The notes: generated by a model from the sequence alone, not told the origin. A stretch of DNA of 64,000 bases from Candidatus Flavonifractor intestinipullorum (GCA_019118925.1 DWYC01000088.1:27673-91672); one strand, 5' to 3'; counted from the first letter of the stretch, positions 16,681-25,342 are shown. Made by a program: numbers and translations.

Positions 16681-18630
16681 TTAAAACTGGATGACCGGGG
16701 TCTCGCCGGCCACGGCGTCCATACCGGTGGTAAAGGCGGGGGCGGTATCGCCGGGGTCGCTGACGATGAAGGCGGTGATGGTGGGGTGTCCGGCGGCGCG
16801 GATCTTATCCAGGTCGAAGGTGATGAGGGGGTCGCCCCGGCGGACATGGTCGCCCTCTTTTACATGGAGCTGGAAGCCGTCGCCTCCCATGGACACCGTG
16901 TCCATTCCCACGTGGATGAGCAGCTCCGCACCGTTGCCCAGGGTGAGGCCCACGGCGTGACGGCTCTCCTCCATAACCGAGCAGACGGTGGCGTCCGCGG
17001 GGGCCACCACGACCTGGCCGGTGGGATCAATGCCCACGCCCTCTCCCAGGACGCCCTGAGAAAAGACCTGGTCCGGAATCTCCTCCAGAGGCAGGATGCG
17101 CCCGGTGATGGGGGAGGTAACAGTCAGGGCGCCGGCGGGGGCATGCTCCGCTGCGGCGGGCGCGGAGACCTCCTCCAGAGGCGCGGAAGCGGTGGGGGCA
17201 TGGCCGGCCCGATCGGCGGCGGAGAGCTTCCGGCTGCCCACGATCAGGGTGAGGACAAAGGGGACCACGATGGCCACCGCCATGGCCAGAAGGAAGTTAA
17301 GCCAGTACTGGGGCATGATGGACAGGATGCCGGGCAGGCCGCCCACGCCGATGGAGTAGGCATATACGCCGGTACCGATGGAGATCACCGCCGCGCAGGC
17401 CGAGCCGATCATGCCGCAGACCAGAGGGAAGCCGTATTTCAGATTCACGCCGAAGAGGGCGGGCTCCGTCACGCCCAGGTAGCAGGAGATGCACGCGGGG
17501 ATGTTCACCTGCTGGGCCCGCTCGTTTTTCTTCTGCAAAAAGCTCATGGCCAGCACGGCGGAGCCCTGGGCGATGTTGGACAGGGCGATCATGGGCCAGA
17601 GATTGGTGCCCTGGTAGAGATTGACCAGCTGGGAGTCGATGGCGTTGGTCATGTGGTGCAGTCCGGTCATGACCAGCGGGGCGTAGACCAGGCCGAAGAT
17701 GGCGGCAAAGAGCCACTTTACATTGGAGGTCAGGCCCAGGTTGACCACGGCGGCGATGGCGTCACCGATCTTCCAGCCGATGGGGCCCACGACGGTGTGG
17801 GCGATGATGACCGCGGGCACCAGGGAGCAGAAGGGGACCACGATCATACTCACGACCTCGGGGCAGTGCTTTTTAAAGAACTTTTCCAGGTAGACCAGAA
17901 CGAAACCGGCCAGCATGGCGGCGATCACCTGGCCCTGATAGCCGATCATCTGCACCTGAATAAAGCCGAAGTCCCAGACGGGGATATCCTCGGCGGCGGT
18001 GGTGGCCACCGAGAAGCCGTTGAGCAGCTGGGGCGAGACCAGGGTCAGGCCCAGAATGATGCCCAGAATCTGCGTGGTGCCCATCTTCTTGGTGATGGAC
18101 CAGACGATGCCCACCGGGAGCATGTGGAACACAGCCTCGCCGATGAGCCAGAGGAAGCTGTACAGGCCCGCCCAGAACTGAGATATGTCGGCCAAACTCT
18201 GGGTGCCGTTATTGAAGAAATTGATCTCGCCGATGACGTTGCGGAAGCCCAGAATCAGACCGCCGCAGATGAGAGCCGGAATAATGGGGGCGAAAATCTC
18301 GCCCAGCGTACCCATGATGCGCTGGATGGGAGACTGGTTGGACTTGGCGGCGTCTTTCACCGCGTCTTTGCTCACGCCCTCAATGCCGGCAAAGGCGGTA
18401 AATTCGTTGTAGAAATTGGCCACGTCGTTGCCGATGATGACCTGGAACTGTCCGGCCTGGGTAAAAGTGCCCTTCACCGAGGGGAGTTGTTCGATCTGGG
18501 CGGTATCCGCCTTTGCGGCGTCCACCAGCACGAAGCGCATGCGCGTCATACAGTGGGAAACGGCCTGAATATTCTCCTTGCCGCCCACCAGACGGAGCAG
18601 CGCCTGCACGTCAGCCTGATACTTTGCCAT
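16681..18630 (-). CDS. treP: PTS trehalose-type transporter, EIIBCA
   Basis: A 649-residue three-domain permease that imports and phosphorylates trehalose. Domain order: EIIB (residues 1-~85, active Cys in VSHCMTRMRFVL), EIIC (about 105-460, ten or so membrane segments, with GLHHMTNAID), and EIIA-Glc-type (about 500-649, phosphorylated His in LLIHVGMDTV). The presence of its own EIIA differs from the IIBC-only TreP of Bacillus subtilis. It heads the treP-treC operon, opposite to treR. Confidence 0.93.
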   Translation of the reverse strand: MAKYQADVQALLRLVGGKENIQAVSHCMTRMRFVLVDAAKADTAQIEQLPSVKGTFTQAGQFQVIIGNDVANFYNEFTAFAGIEGVSKDAVKDAAKSNQSPIQRIMGTLGEIFAPIIPALICGGLILGFRNVIGEINFFNNGTQSLADISQFWAGLYSFLWLIGEAVFHMLPVGIVWSITKKMGTTQILGIILGLTLVSPQLLNGFSVATTAAEDIPVWDFGFIQVQMIGYQGQVIAAMLAGFVLVYLEKFFKKHCPEVVSMIVVPFCSLVPAVIIAHTVVGPIGWKIGDAIAAVVNLGLTSNVKWLFAAIFGLVYAPLVMTGLHHMTNAIDSQLVNLYQGTNLWPMIALSNIAQGSAVLAMSFLQKKNERAQQVNIPACISCYLGVTEPALFGVNLKYGFPLVCGMIGSACAAVISIGTGVYAYSIGVGGLPGILSIMPQYWLNFLLAMAVAIVVPFVLTLIVGSRKLSAADRAGHAPTASAPLEEVSAPAAAEHAPAGALTVTSPITGRILPLEEIPDQVFSQGVLGEGVGIDPTGQVVVAPADATVCSVMEESRHAVGLTLGNGAELLIHVGMDTVSMGGDGFQLHVKEGDHVRRGDPLITFDLDKIRAAGHPTITAFIVSDPGDTAPAFTTGMDAVAGETPVIQF

Positions 18631-18713
18631 GGGTGCGGTCCCTCCTTCAAACGTGTTCGCCTTTGCAGTTTGCCCGGTTTTCAGCGGTTTTTCCGCTTTT
18701 TTAAGGTGAGACT

Positions 18714-18743
18714 ATGATACTCCAACTTGTTTAAACAAGTCAA
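18714..18743 (-). promoter_or_regulatory. Promoter of the treP-treC operon
   Basis: On the minus strand: TTGACT, 18-nt spacer, TATCAT. The -35 and spacer are overlapped by the palindrome at 18725-18740, so a bound repressor would block RNA polymerase. Confidence 0.7.
18725..18740. promoter_or_regulatory. TreR operator 1
   Basis: Perfect 16-bp palindrome ACTTGTTTAAACAAGT in the treP promoter. Its TTGT-N4-ACAA core resembles the known Bacillus TreR operator pattern. Confidence 0.8.
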
Positions 18744-18803
18744 TTGGCCGATTGGATAAATCCAACGCGGCTTTTTTGGACAGGTTTACCAGAACAAAGA
18801 TGG

Positions 18804-18832
18804 TTGACTTTTGAGGGGGAGGGTGGTACAGT
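18804..18832 (+). promoter_or_regulatory. Promoter of treR
   Basis: TTGACT, 17-nt spacer, TACAGT, 35 nt upstream of the treR start. Confidence 0.65.
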
Positions 18833-18841
18833 GAGAAAAAG

Positions 18842-18853
18842 TTGTTCAAACAA
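18842..18853. promoter_or_regulatory. TreR operator 2
   Basis: TTGTTCAAACAA differs from the core of operator 1 (TTGTTTAAACAA) at one position and lies just downstream of the treR -10, where it would permit autorepression. Confidence 0.7.
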
Positions 18854-18866
18854 GGGGGTGGGCGCC

Positions 18867-19604
18867 ATGCCGCGCCAGAAGTATACCGAGATCTATCGGG
18901 CCTTGAAAGACCGGATCGAGGCCGGAGCCTATCCGGTGGGGCAGCTGCTGCCCTCGGAGAACACGCTGATCGCCGAATTTGACTGCTCCCGCAATACGGT
19001 GCGCCGGGCGGTGGCCGGGCTGGTGCGGGACGGCTATGTACAGACCCGGCAGGGCTGGGGGGTGTGCAATATCTTCCAGCCCATCGAGCCTTCGGCCTAC
19101 ACGATGGGGACCATCGAGTCCTTTGCCGAGACTTCCCGCCGCACCGGACAGCACAGCGCCACCCGGGTGGTGGGCTTCTCCCTGTGTACCGCCGGGGAGG
19201 AGCTGGCCCGCCGGTCTGGCTTTGCCGTTGGGACGGAGCTGTTCTATATCCAGCGCATCCATGACCTGGATGGAGTCCCCCGCATCTTCAACCACAACTA
19301 CTTCCGGCGGGATTGCATGCCCGGCCTGACGGCCCGGATCGCCGCGGGGTCCATCTACCGCTACCTGGAGGAGGAGCAGGGGATGTCCATCGTCACCAGT
19401 AAACGCACCATCACGGTGGAGCGGGCCACCGAGGAGGACCGGAAGTGGCTGGAGCTGGGAGAATACAACTGTCTGGCGGTTCTGAGCAGTCAGACCTATA
19501 ACAGCGACGGGATTCTCTTTGAGTACACGCAGTCCCGGCATTACCCGGGCATCTTTCGCTTTCAGGACAACGCCGTGCGCACACCCGAAGGGCGCCGGGC
19601 ATAA
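18867..19604 (+). CDS. treR: GntR/HutC-family repressor of trehalose use
   Basis: A 245-residue regulator: N-terminal GntR winged helix (IYRALKDRIEAGAYPVGQLLPSE...NTVRRAV) and a C-terminal UTRA effector domain (residues ~85-240, with LFYIQRIHDLDGVPRIFNHNYF). The ATG at 18867 is selected because AGGGGG lies 8 nt upstream; the ORF-track start at 18744 overlaps its own promoter. Divergent from treP, with two near-identical operators, so it probably represses both units and responds to trehalose-6-phosphate as in B. subtilis. Confidence 0.9.
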   Translation: MPRQKYTEIYRALKDRIEAGAYPVGQLLPSENTLIAEFDCSRNTVRRAVAGLVRDGYVQTRQGWGVCNIFQPIEPSAYTMGTIESFAETSRRTGQHSATRVVGFSLCTAGEELARRSGFAVGTELFYIQRIHDLDGVPRIFNHNYFRRDCMPGLTARIAAGSIYRYLEEEQGMSIVTSKRTITVERATEEDRKWLELGEYNCLAVLSSQTYNSDGILFEYTQSRHYPGIFRFQDNAVRTPEGRRA

Positions 19605-19636
19605 AAAAAGCACGCCGCAGCGCGGCGTGCTTTTTT
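19603..19636. terminator. Bidirectional terminator between treR and the next gene
   Basis: GCACGCCGC / GCGGCGTGC stem with 3-nt loop, flanked by A7 and T6. Confidence 0.9.
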
Positions 19637-19668
19637 CCAATGGGCGGATGGGGGGCGGAGAGACCCCG

Positions 19669-20067
19669 TTATAGCTGGGAATCGTCGTCGGCGAAATCGG
19701 CCGGAGAGACTCCGCCGCCGGCGGGAGAGACCGGTTCTTCGGGGGGAATTTCCGTCTCCACGGCGGCGACCTCGGAGTCCTTCAGCCGCCCCTCCTCCTT
19801 GATCTGAGCGATGCGGGCCTTATTCTCCTCGATGTTGATCTTGGCCGCGGTGATCTTCTCGCACAGGGCCGTATAACCCGCCTCGGGGGCCATGCCGCGC
19901 TCGGCATAGTAAAGCTTTCCAATCTCCAGGTAGGCTTTGCGGATGGTGTCGTTTTCGCCGGAATTGGCCAGGCTGAGCCGGGCGATCTCCGCCAGCTGCT
20001 TGGATTTGGCCACGCCGGCCTGGGTCAGCTCCACCGCTTTTACCTTCAGTTCATCAATAAGCGCCAT
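19669..20067 (-). CDS. Hypothetical coiled-coil protein
   Basis: A 132-residue protein not assigned to a characterised family. The start at 20067 (MALIDELKVKAVE) has AGGAGG 9 nt upstream; the longer ORF start runs through the promoter. Residues 1-100 are strongly helical with heptad character (ITAAKINIEENKARIAQIKEEGRL); the tail is acidic and Pro-rich. It resembles small Clostridial proteins annotated only as conserved hypothetical. Confidence 0.7.
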   Translation of the reverse strand: MALIDELKVKAVELTQAGVAKSKQLAEIARLSLANSGENDTIRKAYLEIGKLYYAERGMAPEAGYTALCEKITAAKINIEENKARIAQIKEEGRLKDSEVAAVETEIPPEEPVSPAGGGVSPADFADDDSQL

Positions 20068-20107
20068 AATCCGTAACCTCCTCAGAAGGGGAGAACCCCT
20101 TTTTTTC

Positions 20108-20136
20108 ATTGTATCCTGTTTTCCCCCGGCATGCAA
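20108..20136 (-). promoter_or_regulatory. Promoter of the coiled-coil protein gene
   Basis: On the minus strand: TTGCAT, 17-nt spacer, TACAAT, about 40 nt before the start codon. Confidence 0.6.
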
Positions 20137-20218
20137 GAGGGCGGGACGCTTTTCTCTCCGGGAGAATTCCGTCACAGCTGCCAGACGAGGAACATAGGAT
20201 ACTCCGGAGGTCATGCCT

Positions 20219-20986
20219 ATGAATATCTACCAGAATAAAAATATGCCGCAGGACCGTGCGTGCAGGCCCTGTGTCCCCACTTGCTGCCCGCCGTCTCCGG
20301 CGCCGTGCAACGTCAGTATTGTTCCCATTCCCGGCCCCACGGGGGCGACGGGTCCCACCGGAGTGACGGGTCCCACGGGGGCGACGGGTCCCACCGGCCC
20401 GGCGGGCTCTGCGGGCGTTACAGGTACAGCGGCCACTGTGACGGTAGGTACGGTGACCACGGGGGAGCCGGGCAGTCAGGCCGCCGTCACCAACAGCGGC
20501 ACATCCCAGAATGCGCGGCTGGACTTTGTGATTCCGCAGGGCGCCACCGGCAGCGGGGCCGGCCCGGCGGAGTTCCTCAACGCCTACTCCACGCCGGCGC
20601 AGGCGGGGAGCGCGGGGGCAGCCCTGATCTTTGACCGCAACGGCGCGCAGAATGGGACGGCGGTGACTCACGCCAACAACTCCGCCAATGTGGTCCTCCA
20701 GAAGCCGGGATATTACCGGGTTTCGTTCCAGACGGCCATCGGACCGGCCTCGGGCGTGACGTTCCCCTTTTCGGTGCTGCTGTACTTGTCCCAGGATGGA
20801 ACCGGAGTACCGGGGGCCAGCGTCCGCCACACCTTCCACACCTCCGCAGACATCAGCAATGTGGCGCTTTCCCAGATTGTGGCGGTTACCACCGCGCCCT
20901 CCACGCTGAATGTGGTGGGAGGGAGCGGGAGTTTCCTCTACTCAGACGCGGGCATCAGCGTCAACCAGCTCAGCGGCCTGTCCTGA
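20219..20986 (+). CDS. Collagen-like, BclA-type surface protein
   Basis: A 255-residue protein with a Cys/Pro-rich N-terminus (CRPCVPTCCPPSPAPC), a short Gly-X-Thr/Ala collagen-like tract of about ten triplets (GPTGATGPTGVTGPTGATG) and a ~150-residue beta-rich C-terminal domain resembling the trimeric C1q/TNF-like knob of exosporium proteins. The second ATG, at 20219, is preferred because CGGAGG lies 8 nt before it. No signal peptide is seen, which suits a protein added to the spore surface from the mother cell. The collagen tract is very short compared with Bacillus BclA. Confidence 0.8.
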   Translation: MNIYQNKNMPQDRACRPCVPTCCPPSPAPCNVSIVPIPGPTGATGPTGVTGPTGATGPTGPAGSAGVTGTAATVTVGTVTTGEPGSQAAVTNSGTSQNARLDFVIPQGATGSGAGPAEFLNAYSTPAQAGSAGAALIFDRNGAQNGTAVTHANNSANVVLQKPGYYRVSFQTAIGPASGVTFPFSVLLYLSQDGTGVPGASVRHTFHTSADISNVALSQIVAVTTAPSTLNVVGGSGSFLYSDAGISVNQLSGLS

Positions 20987-20998
20987 CGGGATTTCACA

Positions 20999-21036
20999 CA
21001 GCCGCTCCGGCCGGAATTTCCCGGCCGGAGCGGCTG
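20999..21036 (+). terminator. Hairpin downstream of the collagen-like gene
   Basis: Stem CAGCCGCTCCGGCCGG / CCGGCCGGAGCGGCTG. It is strong but has almost no U-tract, so termination efficiency is uncertain. Confidence 0.55.
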
Positions 21037-21185
21037 CATTCCGGGGGGAGGAAAGGATGGTTCATTATTGCTAAAATTCGCAAGTTTCTATAAGAGGTTT
21101 TTCTGCAAATCTGGTAAAGTAAAAGGCGAAAAAAGGGACGGAACTTGTCCCCGCTATATTTTAACAGCAAGGAGTAGAGAGCCCT

Positions 21186-22199
21186 ATGAAACGCGATATG
21201 AAACAGTGGATGAAAGACGTCGTCGACGCGCCCGTAAAGCGGGCGGTTCCCGTCCTGTCCTTTCCGGCGATCCAGCTCATGGGGATCACGGTCCGGGAGC
21301 TCATCTCCAGCAGCGACGCCCAGGCCAAGGGCATGAAAATGGTGGCCGACCGGGTGCCGACCGGCGCTTCGGTGAGCCTGATGGACCTGTCGGTAGAGGC
21401 CGAGTGCTTCGGCTCTCAGATCCGCTTCTCCGATGACGAGGTGCCCACCGTGGTTGGCTCGGTGGTCTCCTCTCTGGAGGAAGTGGAGGCCCTTTCCGTT
21501 CCCGCGGTGGGCGCGGGCCGCACGGGCATTTACATTGAGGCCATCCAGAAGGCGGTGGACCTGATTCAGGACCGCCCGGTTTTTGCCGGTGTGATCGGCC
21601 CCTTCTCCCTGGCCGGCCGTCTGATGGACGTGACCGAGGCCATGATCTACTGCTATGAGGAGCCCGAGATGGTGGCCGCCCTGCTGGACAAGGTCACCGA
21701 CTTCCTCATCGCCTACTGCAAGGCCTACAAAGAGGTGGGGGCCAACGGCGTGGTGATGGCCGAGCCTCTGGCCGGCCTGCTCTCGCCCGCTCTGGCCGAG
21801 GAGTTCTCCGCTCCCTACGTCAAGCGGGTGGTGGACGCCGTTCAGGACGACAACTTCTCGGTGGTCTACCACAACTGCGGCAACGCCGCCATCCAGATGA
21901 TCGACTCCATTCTGGGCACCGGCGCGGCCATGTACCACTTCGGCAACGCCATCTCCATGAAGGAGATGCTCCAGCACATCCCCGCCGGTACCATCGCCAT
22001 GGGCAACGTGGACCCCGCCGGGCAGCTGCGCAACGGGACGCCTGAGTCCGTCCGGGCCGAGACCCTGCGCATCATGGGCGAGTGCTGCGACCACCCCAAC
22101 TTCGTCATCTCCTCCGGCTGCGACATCCCGCCCATGTCCCCCTGGGAGAACATCGACGCCTTCTTCCAGGCGGTGGACGAGTTCTATCAGAAGAAGTAA
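21186..22199 (+). CDS. UroD/MtaA-family cobamide methyltransferase
   Basis: A 337-residue TIM-barrel protein of the uroporphyrinogen decarboxylase superfamily, in the branch that moves methyl groups to or from corrinoid proteins. The zinc ligand pattern of MtaA/MtbA is intact: His229 and Cys231 in VYHNCGN, and Cys312 in SSGCDIPP. An AAGGAG site precedes the ATG at 21186. It faces the corrinoid protein gene across two terminators and lies within a cluster with its activator. I infer methyl transfer between the cobalamin of that protein and a thiol or other acceptor; substrate unknown. Confidence 0.85.
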   Translation: MKRDMKQWMKDVVDAPVKRAVPVLSFPAIQLMGITVRELISSSDAQAKGMKMVADRVPTGASVSLMDLSVEAECFGSQIRFSDDEVPTVVGSVVSSLEEVEALSVPAVGAGRTGIYIEAIQKAVDLIQDRPVFAGVIGPFSLAGRLMDVTEAMIYCYEEPEMVAALLDKVTDFLIAYCKAYKEVGANGVVMAEPLAGLLSPALAEEFSAPYVKRVVDAVQDDNFSVVYHNCGNAAIQMIDSILGTGAAMYHFGNAISMKEMLQHIPAGTIAMGNVDPAGQLRNGTPESVRAETLRIMGECCDHPNFVISSGCDIPPMSPWENIDAFFQAVDEFYQKK

Positions 22200-22241
22200 T
22201 TTTAACCAGATATCTCCTCTCTTCACTCTACCCCTATCCCG

Positions 22242-22280
22242 CACACCGGCCGCCTGAACAGGCGGCCGGTGTGTCCTTTT
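22242..22280 (+). terminator. Terminator of the MtaA-like gene
   Basis: CACACCGGCCGCCTG / CAGGCGGCCGGTGTG with a 2-nt-spaced loop, followed by TCCTTTT. Confidence 0.85.
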
Positions 22281-22290
22281 CGAAGGGATA

Positions 22291-22326
22291 AAAAAACCGG
22301 CCCGGACACTTGTCCGGGCCGGTTTT
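22291..22326 (-). terminator. Terminator of the corrinoid protein operon
   Basis: Stem ACCGGCCCGGAC / GTCCGGGCCGGT with A/T-runs on both sides; on the minus strand it ends in TTTTTT. Confidence 0.85.
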
Positions 22327-22343
22327 ATGCCTGAGGAAAGCGA

Positions 22344-22982
22344 TCAGGCCACGCAGAAGGAAAGGGCGGCCGCAGCAGCGGCGGTGGCGTCGGGGGTGTA
22401 GCAATCGGCGCCGATGGACTCGGCAAAGCTCTCGGTGACGGGGGCGCCGCCCACCATGATCTTGACCTTGCCGTTGAGATCGGACTGATGCACGGCGTCC
22501 ACCACGGTCTTCATCTCGCCCATGGTGGTCGTCAGCAGGGCGGAGCAGGCGATGATCTTGGCGTTGTGCTCCTTGGCCGCGTCGATGAACGCGGAGGCGG
22601 GCACGTCCACGCCCAGGTCCACCACTTTCAGGCCCTTGCCCTCCATCATCATGCGCACCAGGTTCTTGCCGATGTCGTGCAGGTCGCCCTTCACGGTGCC
22701 CAGAATGACGGTGCCCTTCTCCTCCACACCGGCGGCCACCAGCAGGGGACGCAGGACGGTAATGCCCTTGTTCATGGCCCGGGCGGCCACCAGAACCTCG
22801 GGCACAAAGACCTCGTTGTTCTTGAACTTGCCGCCGATGATGTTCATACCGGCCAGCAGGCCGTCCTCCAGAATCTCCTGGGGAGAGATGCCCTCGTCCA
22901 CGGCCTGCTGTACCAGTTCCTTGACCTTGGGGGCCTTACCGGCCTGCAGATAGGTGCTGATCTCGTTGAGAATTTCGCTCAT
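22344..22982 (-). CDS. Corrinoid (cobalamin-binding) methyl-carrier protein
   Basis: A 212-residue MtaC/MtbC/MtvC-type protein that carries a methyl group on the cobalt of its B12. The N-terminal helical cap (residues 1-90) is followed by the Rossmann B12 domain with GDLHDIGKNLV, in which His102 would be the lower cobalt ligand, then SALLTTTM and VGGAPV. Its gene follows the activator gene by 32 nt with its own AAGGAG. It is probably methylated by one UroD-fold protein and demethylated by another. Confidence 0.93.
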   Translation of the reverse strand: MSEILNEISTYLQAGKAPKVKELVQQAVDEGISPQEILEDGLLAGMNIIGGKFKNNEVFVPEVLVAARAMNKGITVLRPLLVAAGVEEKGTVILGTVKGDLHDIGKNLVRMMMEGKGLKVVDLGVDVPASAFIDAAKEHNAKIIACSALLTTTMGEMKTVVDAVHQSDLNGKVKIMVGGAPVTESFAESIGADCYTPDATAAAAAALSFCVA

Positions 22983-23014
22983 CGTTCTCGACTCCTTTTT
23001 TATGATATATTTGG

Positions 23015-24550
23015 TTAAGATTCGGATGCAAAGAGCATGTGCTCCATGTAGTACTCGGAAAACAGACGGTTACCCGACAGGGGAATCTCTCTGGCCCGGC
23101 TCCGAATGGCCGAGAGGGTGTCCAGAAACGCCTCATCCAGCAGTACCGCCGCCGCGCCGGCCAGGGCCGCGTTGCCCAGCACCCGGGCCCGGGGGGCCAG
23201 AACAGGGGGGAAGAGCCCAATGCGGGCGGCGCTGTCCCGATTCATATGGTGCCCAAACCCGCCGGCAATATAGAGGCGGTCCACTTCTTCCGGCGTCAGA
23301 CCGGCCTCTTCCAGCAGCGTGCAGATGCCGGCGCACACGGCGGCTTTGGCCAACTGAATCTGGCGAATGTCCTTTTGTGTAAGAAAGACCTGCGTACCCG
23401 GGATTTGCCAGGCAGAGAGCTCCTCCCGCTGGGTGATGCCGGGCGCCTCGTCGTCCAAAAGGCCCGTCTCATCCATGATCCCCAGCTCCAGCAGAGCGGC
23501 CGCTGCGTCCAGCACGCCCGAGCCGCACAGACCTTCCGCCGCTCCGCTGCCCAGGACCTCCACGGTGACCCCGCCCCGGCCGTCGGGCCGGATGGCGGTA
23601 ATGGCGCCGGGAGCGGCCTGCATCCCGCAGGAGAGGCCCGCGCCTTCAAAGGCCGGGCCCATGGCGGTGGAGGCGCAGTAGAGCGTCCCGCCGTGGGCGA
23701 GCACAATCTCGCCGTTGGTACCCAAATCGATGAGTAAAGCGGTCTCCTCCGGATGGTCCATCAGTCCGGAGGCCAGGACAGCGCAGGTGATATCGGCCCC
23801 CACATAAGCGCCCAGACAGGGCGGGAGATAGGGGGGGACGCCGCCGAGCGTACAGGCGCCGGGTCCGCCGAAGAGGGAGACCGGGACAAACGGGGCCACC
23901 GCGATGCCGCGGGGGTCCAGCCCCTCCCAGAAGTGGAGCATCGTAGTGTTGCCGGTGACCACCGCACAGTCGAGGGCGGAAACGCCGGCCTGGGCCATGC
24001 AGGAGGCGGCCATGCGCTCCAGCTGCTGGTGAATGCACTCCGTCAGGGGAGCGACCCCGTGCTGATTGGAGTGCTCGATGCGGGAGATCACATCGGCCCC
24101 GAAACCGGCCTGCTCGTTGGCGCCCAGGGCCTCCCCGTAAATCCGGCCGTCCTCCAGCCGGTAGAGCTGTGCGGCCACGGTGGTGGTACCGATGTCCACC
24201 GCCAGTCCCCAGCCCTTTTTGCGCAGGGTATGGGCGGGGAGAACTACGGCGGACAGGGTGTCGACCTCTTGCTCAGGCAGCCACACCGACGCATCGCCCA
24301 AAACCTGGACATAGCAGGCCAGACGAATGCCCTGCGAACGCTCCTCCGGAGAGAGACGTTCCGCCTCCTCCGCGCAGGGAGGGGCGAGCTGCCCGGCACA
24401 GCGCACCTTACACTTGCCGCAGGTGTGGTTGCCGCCGCAGGGCATCGGAAAGGGGAGCCCGGCCTCCAGCAGGAGGGAGCGCAGAGACGGCCGGCCCGAG
24501 AAGGTCCGCTGTATTTGCTCGCAGCCGCGATAGAACGTGATAACCGACAT
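23015..24550 (-). CDS. RACE-type reductive activator of corrinoid proteins
   Basis: A 511-residue ATP-dependent activator that re-reduces Co(II) that has dropped out of the methyl-transfer cycle. N-terminal 2Fe-2S ferredoxin domain with CGGNHTCGKCKVRC (about 38-51) and a fourth Cys at LACYVQ; then a linker; then an ASKHA-type ATPase domain beginning LAVDIGTTTVAAQLYRL with TGNTTMLHF and GGFGHHMNRD. It precedes the corrinoid protein gene in the same operon, which fits the role. A promoter lies 27-55 nt upstream of its start. Confidence 0.92.
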   Translation of the reverse strand: MSVITFYRGCEQIQRTFSGRPSLRSLLLEAGLPFPMPCGGNHTCGKCKVRCAGQLAPPCAEEAERLSPEERSQGIRLACYVQVLGDASVWLPEQEVDTLSAVVLPAHTLRKKGWGLAVDIGTTTVAAQLYRLEDGRIYGEALGANEQAGFGADVISRIEHSNQHGVAPLTECIHQQLERMAASCMAQAGVSALDCAVVTGNTTMLHFWEGLDPRGIAVAPFVPVSLFGGPGACTLGGVPPYLPPCLGAYVGADITCAVLASGLMDHPEETALLIDLGTNGEIVLAHGGTLYCASTAMGPAFEGAGLSCGMQAAPGAITAIRPDGRGGVTVEVLGSGAAEGLCGSGVLDAAAALLELGIMDETGLLDDEAPGITQREELSAWQIPGTQVFLTQKDIRQIQLAKAAVCAGICTLLEEAGLTPEEVDRLYIAGGFGHHMNRDSAARIGLFPPVLAPRARVLGNAALAGAAAVLLDEAFLDTLSAIRSRAREIPLSGNRLFSEYYMEHMLFASES

Positions 24551-24576
24551 AGTTCCCTCCCACTCCTTTTTCTAGT

Positions 24577-24605
24577 ATCATAAAGCGAGTTTCCCATTTT
24601 GTCAT
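24577..24605 (-). promoter_or_regulatory. Promoter of the activator-corrinoid protein operon
   Basis: On the minus strand: ATGACA, 17-nt spacer, TATGAT, each hexamer one base from consensus. The upstream DNA to 24670 is A/T-rich. Confidence 0.6.
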
Positions 24606-24730
24606 CCTATTTTGATGAAGTGCACAATAATTTTCAAAAAAACACAAAATAGTTCTAAAAAATCACGAGGGCGGTATGGTATGATAGAGGAGCATTAAAG
24701 GGGAGGGAAGGGACGGCTTTGACTGCGCAG

Positions 24731-25291
24731 TCAATTACCGGGCTTCCCCAGAAGCACCGCCCCGAAATAGGTCACGGTGTTCACCCCGTTGATGTAGCGC
24801 ATCCCGCACAGCCCGGCCAGTCGGGAGACGTCGATGCAGTAGCCCTCCAGAGAGGCCATGGCCTCCTCCGGGAACCGGCAGGCCTCTCCCGTGCGTTTGG
24901 CGCACACGGCACAGCGGCGGCAGCCGCCCGCCCCCAGCTGGAGAAAACCGGACACCCCACGCTCCTGCAGCAGGACGCGGATGTCCCGGGCCAGGCGGTT
25001 CTGCCGTTCTCCTGCGGCCAGCATCCCTTCGATGTCAAAACTGTCCTCCAGAGAAGAGATGGTCTGGTAGACGAGAACCTGATCGTAGGACCGGGCCCGG
25101 GCGATCAGATCGGGGGCCTCTCCCACATCGGGAGGACACATCCAGCACTGCCCATACATCCCGCAGGCGTTGGAGCGGCACATCTCCCGAAAGGAGAGAT
25201 CAAAGGGAATCTCGCCCACGGGCAGGAACGCCGCCGCCTCCGCGCCCAGAGTCCGCACCGCCTGCAGCAGCGCTTCCGGCTGGAAATTCAT
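24731..25291 (-). CDS. DUF2284 Cys-rich metal-binding protein
   Basis: A 186-residue protein with the DUF2284 Cys pattern: SNACGMYGQCWMCPPDVG near residue 45 and CRRCAVCAKRTGEACRFP near residue 125, spaced as for iron-sulfur ligands. The start at 25291 (MNFQPEALL) has AAGGAG 9 nt upstream; the ORF-track start at 25342 lacks one. Members are frequent neighbours of corrinoid methyltransferases; a role in electron supply or cofactor handling is inferred only. It is 180 nt upstream of the activator gene on the same strand. Confidence 0.85.
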   Translation of the reverse strand: MNFQPEALLQAVRTLGAEAAAFLPVGEIPFDLSFREMCRSNACGMYGQCWMCPPDVGEAPDLIARARSYDQVLVYQTISSLEDSFDIEGMLAAGERQNRLARDIRVLLQERGVSGFLQLGAGGCRRCAVCAKRTGEACRFPEEAMASLEGYCIDVSRLAGLCGMRYINGVNTVTYFGAVLLGKPGN

Positions 25292-25342
25292 GGCACTCAC
25301 TCCTTGCATTTTTCTCTCCATGACACCGCAGTCATCTTGCAT

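Noticed and set aside
14896-18717. 1273-codon plus-strand ORF opposite treC and treP
   Set aside because: Antisense shadow of two certain genes on the minus strand. High GC at third codon positions keeps the opposite frame free of stops, and the translation is rich in His/Gly/Val with no recognisable domain.
21037-21185. Regulatory RNA upstream of the first MtaA-like gene
   Set aside because: Only a short GGGAC / GTCCC hairpin and A/T-rich DNA are visible; no conserved riboswitch motif (including cobalamin) could be recognised.
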